From Hyperoplus lanceolatus (taxonomy: Eukaryota > Chordata > Actinopteri > Uranoscopiformes > Ammodytidae): a DNA stretch of 64,000 bases. Below the pieces are notes generated by a model that was given only the letters and a program-made list of their open reading frames with translations, was not told the origin of the DNA and ran no database searches. Shown here one piece after another: positions 54,467-64,000 of this stretch; within the stretch, counting starts at the first letter, position 1, and every line of letters starts with the position of its first letter. Where the stretch lies: NCBI GenBank assembly GCA_026929865.2, contig CM049408.1, forward strand, positions 26,067,501-26,131,500, written 5' to 3'. Made by a program: the position numbers and the translations under genes.

Positions 54467-55425
54467 TGAATGCATCTAAAAATGCTCCTTCAATTTAATT
54501 TTTGAATTGCTCTGCTTTTAAGTGATGCAATGATTCGACACGGAAGACTATCAGACACTGAAACTTCAGTAAAAAAGTCGATCAATTTTATTCACCTCAC
54601 CCCTGGCCTTAAAACTGTTACTCGTAATCTAGAGCAATTGATATGACCTATTAGATTTGTTCACAACAGGACTACCAGGTGTGTAATATGGACTGGGAGC
54701 TATTTTCCAGATATTTCCGTTCCATATTTTTACTGATCACCTGAATGTGGTGCGTGTTAAAACTCTGGAACTGAAACCATTCACATTTTCCAACCATTTT
54801 CAAACTGAATTGTGTTGCTGGAGGCTTAAGAGGAGAGAAAAAACAGTCCTGCACCTGTTCACTCAAACTGGAAGAGTGAGTTTCTTCTGTTATGAGCCAG
54901 AGGAAGTTTGAAACCTCAGGGCAAGGATTCTGGTAACAACTGAACCCGATTTCGATGGCTTTGGGGCAATACTGAGGTTCTGCCCAGTGGATTGTTTTGT
55001 GTACAGTTGTCGGGTTATTGTCTTATTACAATTATCTCTATTTCATATCAAATTTGCTATTTAAATCAAGATAGTTTGGGCTCTCAACTTTTATTTTAAT
55101 TGTCCCCAAGAATGCATTGTTCTTACAGTAACTTGAAGTTTAAAAATAAATATAATATAAGTAAAACGTGTAAATACATATCTAAAATAAATACTCAAAT
55201 GCAGCACATACAAAAATATTCATTTTATTAATATAAAAACTGAAAATTATTTATTTTTTGGGAATTTGGGAGAAATAGGCTAATAATAAACTTTATTTAA
55301 ATAACACTGTTCAAAACACAGTTACAAATTCATAATCAGATTAAAAGCACTATTAAGAGCAAAGGGCATAAAATACATATAATTTACAAACATTAAAATG
55401 AAACATATCAGCGGGGTGTCTCGGT

Positions 55426-55558
55426 TCTTGTGAGGCGGGCCAGTCAGGCAGGAGCTCGGACACCTCGTGCCGGATGTCTCCGGTCAAACCTCCATGGATG
55501 GATGTAGCCCGTCAGGGACGAAGCTGAACCGTTAGCCGGATTTACGACTCAAAGACAG
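55426..55558 (+). promoter_or_regulatory. Candidate CpG-rich first exon of an unidentified downstream gene
   Basis: A CpG-rich block stands out from AT-rich surroundings and ends at a consensus donor, AAAGACAG|GTAAGAT. It has no long open frame, so it is likely noncoding. It may be an alternative promoter of the gene whose coding start is at 59501; that link is inference. Confidence 0.4.
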
Positions 55559-55559
55559 G

Positions 55560-58500
55560 TAAGATTTACCGCTTGTATGTCAACTGGACAGTGGGAGGTA
55601 AATTAAGAATACACACGCAAAGCTGTCTGGTAATAAATATGCGTTTGTTTGATTAAAATTGACTCGTTAAGAGGGTTATTTTTTGTTATTTATTAACCAA
55701 CCGAAGCTAATGGCTACCCTCGCTAGCAGGTGCTTGCAAGTCTAGTCAGGGAGTGTCCCAGTCCCACTGACAGCTCCCAATGCCAGCGTTCACATTTTTG
55801 TTTTCAGTGCCAGTTTAAGCTGTTAAAATGCGACATTTGCACATATAAACGATCATTTATGGAGTCGACATCATTATAATTATTTAATGAGCGTTGGTTG
55901 GTGGTTATTTAGGGAGTATGAATCCGAATTTCTTGCTCTTAATGGAAAGATTATGGCTTTTTCATAATCCTTTAAATGAATTAAACCTCCCAACCACATT
56001 GTTTAACCTAATTATTTTCATCTAATTTGGTTACTATGCCATGCCAGGATGACATGTCAGTCAGGCTGCAGCCACACCCATGCTGTGATTTAATAGTCTA
56101 GGATTCCCACCAGACATAACAAGCAGAAATGTTTTTATTAGTAGCCTATCATTTTGATTTTTGAAATGGAAAAATGTGTTAAATAAATGACTGAAGTAAC
56201 TATTAATACCAACTATTATTATGGTCAGTGAGGAGTAAGGGGGCGGGACCTGATAAGCCTTTGGCTTCTTCCGTCTCCCTTCGGACAACACAAAGTATGA
56301 TGTATGAATATTTGCAAGAGAAAATTGTGTATTGTGTGGAATTGTCCGAAAGAATAATAAATAAATAAGGATTTGATTGGAGCGGTAGCCTTTGGGCTTT
56401 CATTTCACTAGATGGCACCAAATTACAGTTATGGCCCTTTAAATATTCCCACAGATTTAGTTATTTATATTTTGTAAAGATTTTTGTTGTTGACTATCCA
56501 GTTCAAATTGTGCAATTCATTCTATTGTGATGCACATTGGAGTGAATACACTTGATTGAATAGACCCTGCCCCTGTTTTTTTCGGATGACCTATTTTTTC
56601 CTGCATGCATTTTTCAGTTGTTACCAGGCTAATTCATTTATGCAGTGAGTGGTGGGAAGCCCAAAATATAGCTAATGTTTATTCGCTATTGGAAGCAGAT
56701 CAGAGCTGTTGTCACCATCATATACAGATTATTATTTTAATTTATAAATTTATAAAGAAATAATTATTCAATACCCAAAGAAATTTAATTTACTATAAAA
56801 TAAAACTTTTTTAATCTTCTTATAACTTTGAGTATATTCAAAAAAAGTTGGACAACACAGATAATTTGAATATTTTAGTCAGTGTATTATGGAACAAAAA
56901 ATTAATTAATAGTAAACAATAATACAAACATAGATAATCGTTAGTTCTATAGCCGTACAGTGGTTAGAATTAGGCACAGTGATTCACAATTTGATTCTCA
57001 GTCACAGTCATATCTGCACCTTTTATTAAAACTCACACAAAATAATTTCAAGTGATGAAAGTTGCTTGATTTTCATAACGTAATAATTTTGTTTTCTGTC
57101 TTCAGGTCACATATCACCAATCTGACAACATCACTTTGAGATCTTGAAGCTAATATAGTTGAATATTTATCAGTATTTCCTTATATTAAACGATGGCAAG
57201 CAAAAATCAGACTAAAGAGATAAACTTCAAATAAAATTGTCTCCGGCAGCCCTAAATAAAACTCTCTCTTTTGTGACGTACCTTTAAACTCCTTACCTTG
57301 ATGATCAAATGACGACATCTGCAGAATCCTGACACAGCAGTTTGCAGTCCCACCCTATTATACAACTCTTAATGTCGTCAAATCATATCATATTGTTTCC
57401 CCCATATAATCTTAATCAATGCCAGCTTGTACGACATAGAAATGCTAAGCTTTACCTTGTTCAGTGACGTCGATTTCAGCAGACGGGCTGAGGTGCAGAG
57501 TCGACACCTCTGTTCCGCTCACCTCCTTTTGCAGTCTATCCAAAACCCATTTGGCTGAGCTTATGACGTCTTGTTCTCCTTCTATTGTCCTTTCCTCCGC
57601 TGTAAGGAGGGCAGCTCTGTGATTTTGGCTGTCTGCTGCTGGCTTGTATTGTGACTGAAAAGAGATAAGGGCTCCGAACTCTCCCCTTCCTCCCACAAAA
57701 TCCCCAGCACCCCCCCCCCCCCCCCCCCAATTTAGTTCTGCTTTTGTGATTTGCATAAACGGGTGCAAGGAGACTGCAGAGGTTTATTCTGTGTTCCTAA
57801 ACATCCCCTCCAATGTGTTTTTAAAGCTATAGTGCGTAACTTTTCCATATAAATGAATGTTGGTTACATTCAAGCCTTTCGCCAGACGAGTTGACACAAA
57901 GTTGATTAGGCCTATCAGCTCCACTAAACTCTCTCTGAGTATGACAGTGTTTGCAAATGGAAAAAAACTAAGAAAAAACTTGGACGTAAAGCAAAAGGTA
58001 TCCTTAGGCTTACCTCATGCACCGACATAATTTCTAATGGGGGCGACAGAAGTTACGCACTATAGCTTTAAGATTGGGGTTTCTTTAATTCTGATACTGT
58101 AAAGCATTCTGTAACAACTTCTCTCTGAAATAGTTCAAATTCAGAAACCCTGCAGCTTAAGCTAGCGTTACAAAAAGATGACAAAAAAGAAATGGAAGGA
58201 CTGAGAGTAAAAAAAAAAGAAAAAAGCCCTAGCCCTGCAGTTAGCTGATCGACGCTAATAAAAGAGAGCTAATCCTGTCTGTGTGATGGGCCCTAATGCA
58301 TTCTGCCGGCTTTTGCTTACAGCGTGCTGCTCTATACACTCCATCACCTGGGCCCTTTGTGTTCAAACACAATGAAACAGCATCAGACTGAGTGGAACGG
58401 GTTCACCCCCCCCCCCCGGTTAGAAAATGCTGTGTTGTTGTTTTTTAATTTTTAGGTTACAGACAGTCGATGTGTTATTCTTCCGTTCTTAACTGGAGAA

Positions 58501-59070
58501 AGAAAGTGAAACGGTCAGAAATCTGACGTAGACTACAGTGCAAAGAGAGGAGAGTTCATTTATGTCCTCCAAGCTCCACTAATAACTGCACGGTATGAGA
58601 TTAAAGGTATAGTTTTCTCTTCGGTGTTGGGCTTTAAGAAGGTCCCTGTGCTTTGGTCTCACAGCCTGCTGCACATAGAGAGCAATATTATTAGTCTAGC
58701 TTGGAGCCTATTGTCTGCCTTATGACTATAGCAAAGAGATGCATCATTTGTGTTTTAATAACTATTTAGTTATGGGTTATTGATGCCGAAAGTTTAAGCC
58801 TGTCAACATCTTTACAACTTTATAGTCTTGAACTGACTGTCAAGTTTATTCTCGACATTTCAACCTCATTCTCGGAGTGCATAATAAAATAAAAACTTCC
58901 TCCTCATATATTTTTTCGCACTCCTGTGACCCTTATACTCTTCCTAATGCTAAATCAGGAGGTCATGCATGGGAATGATGATGACTGTCAAGTTTATTTT
59001 GAGAAGCTTTTTCCAGAGGGAGATATATTATTCTCCGGCTTTAGGACCCAGCAGCCCCCTCAGTCTGTGG
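55560..59070. other. AT-rich interval, probably intronic or intergenic
   Basis: No gene is supported. It contains MITE copy A6 (57821-58071) and a long C tract (57709-57728; poly-G/Gly frames there are artefacts). Confidence 0.5.
57821..58071 (+). repeat. MITE-like element, family A, copy 6 (internally deleted)
   Basis: The ends TTAAAGCTATAGTGCGTAAC and AAGTTACGCACTATAGCTTTAA are exact inverted complements. At 251 bp it is about 100 bp shorter than copies 2, 3 and 5 and lacks part of the interior. Confidence 0.87.
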
Positions 59071-59500
59071 CCTAACCCGCCTCCCTCCCTCCCTCCTGCA
59101 GGGAGCCGGAGCAGACACTAGCGCAGCACTCAGCTGATGCACTAACAGCACAACACACACACCGAGACCGGACGTTATTTCACCTGTTTTTCCCTCATGC
59201 TCCATTCATCGGAGGAGTGGACTCGTCACCTTCAAAACATCCTAAACTTTTTTTAACTGAGCTAAAACCTCTGGCTGTCTTTCCTCTTGGAGATTCTCTT
59301 AATATCTTAGAAATAGGGGAACTGGGCGCTTTTTTTTTTAGGGATAAGATTTTGCTGTGAAGATCATGAGAGAGATGGTGTGAGACGCTCCCTCACCTTA
59401 CCTCACTCCTCTCCCCGACCCCCTTTCTGTCTGGCGGAGGCTCTCCCCAATAACACAAGAGCACAGGCGTTTGTTTGGGGAGGGGGGGCAAGCAGGCAAC

Positions 59501-59533
59501 ATGTCACAGACTAGGAGGAACACGTACACGCGG
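59501..59533 (+). CDS. Possible first coding exon (11 codons) of an unidentified gene
   Basis: ATG at 59501 encodes MSQTRRNTYTR and ends at a strong donor (CGG|GTGAGTG). A GC-rich leader from about 59090 carries CpGs and pyrimidine tracts, and it ends GGCAACATG. A (TG)n array begins right after the donor. I do not recognise the peptide and found no second exon to the window end. It could be an alternative first exon of a large gene lying to the right, or simply not coding. Confidence 0.35.
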
Positions 59534-59535
59534 GT

Positions 59536-59558
59536 GAGTGTGTGTGTGTGTGTGTTCA

Positions 59559-59634
<76 letters not shown>
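59536..59634. repeat. (TG)n microsatellite
   Basis: TG repeat with one TTCAAGG interruption directly after the candidate donor at 59534. Confidence 0.95.
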
Positions 59635-59636
<2 letters not shown>

Positions 59637-60428
59637 CATCCCAGTTAGGTCAGTGAGTGAATGAATTGGCTAGACTGTGGTGTTTTTTTAAGTTAGTCCT
59701 GGTGGTCAGTTGGTGCGCCATTGTTCGTGGTACGTCTTTTCAATTTGTTTCACTCTGTCATCAATGCCTAGTCGATTTTCTACTGTGAATAGAATTGAAC
59801 CCAATTTCAACGCTGCATTCCTCTGTCAGGATTTGTCGCCTCTTTGTTCGTATAGGATGCCCCCCCCCTCCGGCTCCCAAAATCGCTGTTTGGATGTTAT
59901 CGTTCAGACTTCAATGATGACTCAACTCTGTGTGTGTGTTTGTGCGTGTGTGTGTGCAGAACCTCTTTTCTAATTTTGTTAAGCAATTTTTATTGATTTT
60001 CCATTAAACCATGTATCATTGTCTACATTGCATATTGGACCAAAAATATACAATAGCTGTGTTATTCCAATACTAACACACGTGACAGATATCCTCCCAC
60101 ACCAACCTGCACTCAACCATCCCAGCTTGTCCCTTTAAGTCCAGATCTTGAATGACTGTCCATTGAAGTGTTTGTCCAACGAAGGATTGCAGAATAAAAA
60201 TATAGAGTTTAGTACAATGTTTCAAAATAAAAGAGTGTCACTACAAGGATCTCTGAAGTGTAGAGACGATATTTGAAAGGCAGGTGATAGGTTGACATTT
60301 TTTTTTCGTTATCAGCAGGTACTGGACTTGACAATATAGGGCTGGACGATATCAGGAAAACTTGCAAATATGCGATAACCTTGTTGAATGGTGTGATACG
60401 ATATCTCTTGCAATAATTAAACAAATAC

Positions 60429-60762
60429 TTAAAGGTGGAGTGAGTTAGCTTTTCTGGAGAACGCTTGTTGTCAAAATCACTTTTTGTCCAAATCAGTGAT
60501 TATCTCCTCATGATCCGCTACCTATAGGTACTGTGTGTGTGTTTAAAATAAATCCAGTGTTCATACACAGCCTAGGCTCTGTAAAATGGCATGTTGCTAT
60601 AGCCACGGTGGGTCTCCTTTGTTTACATACTTTTACATAAGAGTTTACAGAGTCAAGGCTGTGTATAAACACCAGACATTTTTCAGCGCACACACAATCA
60701 GGAGGAGATATTGACTGATTTTGACAAAAAGCATTCTCCAGAATCACAGACTCCAACTTTAG
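60429..60762 (+). repeat. MITE-like element, family C, copy 3
   Basis: It starts TTAAAGGTGGAGTGAGTTAG and ends GCATTCTCCAGAATCACAGACTCCAACTTTA. ATCTCCTCATGATCCGCTACC and CACAGCCTAGGCTCTGTAA are shared with copies at 15117 and 46614. An upstream block at 60335-60410 (GGGCTGGACGATATC) looks like another repeat fragment. Confidence 0.8.
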
Positions 60763-61162
60763 TCAACACATCTTCATGCCTCCCAGTTCCTTTACAACAT
60801 TTTCTGGAAGGATACATCTGATTGATGGCCAAATATATAGGCCAAGTAGGCTATAATTTATTGCAGTTCAAGCAGTTCTTTGTAATACGTATACCTCCAA
60901 TGCTGATATTGGGAAATTTATACTATATTTCCCTTTACAATAATCGTCTTGTATAGGCCTGCTGCTGTCTACAGTGGAGAGAGTCCTGACATGGAAAGCA
61001 AGGCAATGAGAAAATGAAGAAAAGAAAATTTAAAAGTTAAACCCCACTCTCCTCCTACATGCCTCAACAGTCAGCCATCAATATTACATAAGGCGAAGGT
61101 ATTAAATAATCTTAAGAAAAGTATAGGTTGGAATGTCGGATTATGAAGACTGTTTAGTTGCA

Positions 61163-61194
<32 letters not shown>

Positions 61195-62690
61195 TCTGTC
61201 TCTCTCTCTGGCTCTCTCTCTCTCTATCGTATCATTGTGGCTTACTGTAAAATCACTTCAAGAATGTTAATGCCAGGATGTTGGAAAATATTTAAACATA
61301 AGCTCAAAGATGTTGTGACTTCTTAAAGGTGCATGTTGAACGATTTACATTTCTCAACCATAGTCGCTGATGGATGGATTTAGTTAACACTCTTCTTACT
61401 GCTTACATATAAACCCAGACATAATTCACAGATGCAGAAGAAAATCTTCTATGAACATTCATGTTAAGATATTCAGCTATGTAGCAGCAGTTATGGCAAC
61501 CATGCATTCCCATGAAGTTCTAATTAACCTAGCTTATAATTAATAAGCAGCACGGGAAGAGACATTTTCAGCTTGTCATGTGCAGTAAATCAAATGCATC
61601 AGTGAATCTTTTGTGTCTACAACACTGTCAAGCCCTGAGATCATCGATTCATCATCTAACATCTATTTTAAAACATCAAATAACTTCAAGATGGGACACG
61701 TAAAAAGCTCAAATGCACATTTCAACAATCTGCAGGTATACTGTACATCCGTTACTGGTTTATATAGTGACACTTTCTTTACACGAAATAATTCAAAGAA
61801 AAGAGTTGTAATGAAGCCTTCAGCGTTGTTCATGTCATTGCCTCTGACCTGTTTGCCAACACGTGCTGGATGCGGAACGGACCCGAGGAGGACATACTGA
61901 ATTATTTAGAGCCACTCTACTCATATTATAACACAGTGCACGCTCACATTTAAACACTGACTATCGTGTTCAATGAAAGTAAAACTGTTATGAAACATTA
62001 TTTGCTGCACTGGTGTTGGCTGAGAAAATATGTTAGCCTGAAGATGCTAGTGCTTAATTTGCCCCCAAAAAAGTAAGCTTACCAAAATGCTGTCATGCAC
62101 ATGGTTTAGATAGATAGTCCATGTTACGCAGGTGAAAATAAAAATGTAGAATCTAAGGACCAATCGTGATAAATAAGTTATTTTTTTTCTGTGATTTGAA
62201 AATAAGAGCCAAAGCTAGAAAGTATAGTGCACATAGCTAGTAGTGATGTCACCCCTCCTGGTGACAGAGAAGCATTCTGACTCAGAGACATTGGACAGAC
62301 GGGAAGTCCTTGGGGCTCATTGACTGTAGGGCCGCACAATATGTCACAAATGTATGATAATTTTAGTTAAGTGCACTTATCACATCAGTCACATTTTCTG
62401 CAGGCTTCTGTGGTCATGTTGTGTGAGTCCTTTAAGAACCTACGACATGTGCCTTTTATAAACCCAGACAAAAGTTCCCAAAATTATTAGAAAAAATTAT
62501 TATAAAATTTGAAAAATAGGTGTTAATATAAAACAAAAACACATCAAGAAAGAGCAATTAAAAAAAATATAAAAAAGGAATGAGAAACATGAATATAAAT
62601 AAAACATAAAATAATTAAAAAGTTAAAAAGAATAAAAATAAATAAAAATTTAAAATTAAGGTTAAAACGGAAACAGCAAAGTCTTCAGAC
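60763..62690. other. AT-rich interval without a supported gene
   Basis: It contains a (CT)n run at 61158-61226 and no recognised coding sequence. The 95-codon frame at 61613-61900 has no splice context or family resemblance. Confidence 0.5.
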
Positions 62691-64000
62691 CGATTAAAAG
62701 AGGAGTGTTGAAGCGGACCTCAAGTCCCGTGGAAGTTATTAGAGCTTTGGAGATTAAAACTGAAGGCTGACTCTCCCTGTCAGTCCTTATCTGGGGACTG
62801 TCAGTAGCAGTGTCAGACGATCTGAGAGTCTGACTGGTTTATATGGGATCAGAGGTCAGGATGTATTTGGGGCTAAACCATTTAGGGCTTTATAGACCAA
62901 CATCAATATTTTAAAATCAATTCTTAGATTGATAGGAAGAGTGAAAGACCTAAGAACTGGGGTAATGTGATCCATTTTGGTCTAGTGAGGATCGAGAGAG
63001 TTTTGAATTAGTGAAGTGTCTGATTGATTTTAGGAAGGCTGAAAGAACTATTACAGTAGTAAGTCTACTAAAAATAAATGATGGAAAGTTTTCTAAGTCC
63101 TGTGAGACAGTATTTAATTCTTGATATATTTTAAGGTGGTAGTAGGTGATTAGTAATTGATTTAATGTGTTTTTGAAATTCAAGTCTGAATCTATGACTA
63201 CTCCAAGATTTCTAGCTTGGTGTGTGTTTCTAACATAACAGATTTAAGCTGTGGTGATTTTAATTTTTATCCCTGTTACAAAGACAATTACTTCAGTTTT
63301 GTCTTTGTTTAATTGAAGAAAGTTTTGGCACATCAGTCATTGATTTGTTCAATGCATATTAGTGTTGGATCGGATGTAGTCTCCTGGTGATATGGTTATG
63401 TAAATTTGTGTGTCGTCTGATAATTATGGTAACATAATTTGTTCTTGTTCATAATCTGAGTAGTGGGAGATGTAGATGTTGAAAGAAGAGGAAGAATGGA
63501 ATTGGGGGACCCGATGTAATATTTGTTCTCTCGGATGTGAAATTGCTATTGACACATAGTAGTCTCTATCCTTTAAGTAGGATTCAAACCAGTTTAGTAC
63601 AGTTAGAAAGTCCAACCCAGTTTGTAGTCGATCTAGTAATATGTGTGGTCAACTGTGTCGAAGAGACTGAGATCCAATAAAACTAATACAGAGTTTGCCA
63701 CTGTCTGTGTTTAAGTGGATGTCATTGAGGACCTTAACCAGAGCAGTCTCAGTGTGTGGTGTTGAGAAAACCTGATGGAAAACATCAAAGAGTTGTTCAT
63801 TGCATGTAGTTATTTAGTGTGATAGACAGTTTCAATGATTTGTTAAAAATGGAGGTTAGAAATGGGTATAATTGTTCATGATGATGTTTCTAGGTTGTTC
63901 TTTTAAGAGTGGTGATGATGTGTTTCAGGGTGTGGGAATAACTGTGAAGGGAATGTTGAAATTTCTTGGAATTGAGGAAAGAAAAATGTTTAAGAAATGG
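62690..64000 (-). mobile_element. Decayed LINE (non-LTR reverse transcriptase) fragment
   Basis: Read on the minus strand, 63615-63424 encodes NWFESYLKDRDYYVSI followed by a VPQ-FNIY remnant, the block just before the reverse-transcriptase active site in L2/CR1/Rex1-type elements. At 63378-63429 the DDTQIYITISPGD block follows a Tyr codon but is out of frame through a one-base loss. Further downstream only degenerate sequence remains to about 62690. The element continues past the right edge. Clade assignment is approximate. Confidence 0.7.

Noticed and set aside
57445-57768. 107-codon minus-strand frame with a poly-Gly run
   Set aside because: The Gly run comes from a long C tract and no splice partner or family match is visible.

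Overview
The window is nuclear DNA of a ray-finned (teleost, probably percomorph) fish. The evidence is intron-rich vertebrate genes with GT/AG junctions in register, dense microsatellites, many short inverted-repeat (MITE-like) elements, tRNA-derived SINEs and a decayed LINE. Exons were assembled by hand: in every model below the exon lengths and phases close into one frame. Gene names rest on remembered vertebrate protein families, not on a search.

Layout. (1) 356-4915, minus: the 5' half of a CPXM-type metallocarboxypeptidase-like gene (cpxm1), namely signal peptide, Thr-rich/Lys-rich segment and discoidin domain; the carboxypeptidase domain lies beyond the left edge. (2) 8132-17130, plus: rnf145, a multi-pass ER RING-H2 ubiquitin ligase, 10 coding exons, 834 aa. 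One of its introns holds a nest of DNA transposon relics. (3) 21222-27373, plus: ube2d3, an E2 ubiquitin-conjugating enzyme with two alternative terminal coding exons. (4) 29320-38951, plus: manba, lysosomal beta-mannosidase, 17 exons, 889 aa. (5) 40980-49837, plus: slc39a8 (ZIP8), 8 exons, 458 aa. (6) 53170-53835, plus: a single-coding-exon NAT8/camello-like N-acetyltransferase. (7) 55.4-59.5 kb: two candidate first exons of an unidentified plus-strand gene. (8) From about 62.7 kb to the end: a decayed non-LTR retrotransposon in minus orientation.

The genes are separate housekeeping or membrane genes and do not form an operon. ube2d3-manba-slc39a8 keep the relative order and orientation I recall for human 4q24, but nfkb1 is missing between manba and slc39a8. 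rnf145 and cpxm1 (human 5q33 and 20p13) sit upstream, so the left side looks like a rearranged junction.

I found no sign of an undescribed multi-gene system. The observations most worth checking are the two ube2d3 endings, the altered YLYF-equivalent motif in rnf145, a CLEAR-type site ahead of manba, repeats placed against splice sites (including a MITE that may supply a branch point in slc39a8), and several MITE families that share TTAAAG termini.
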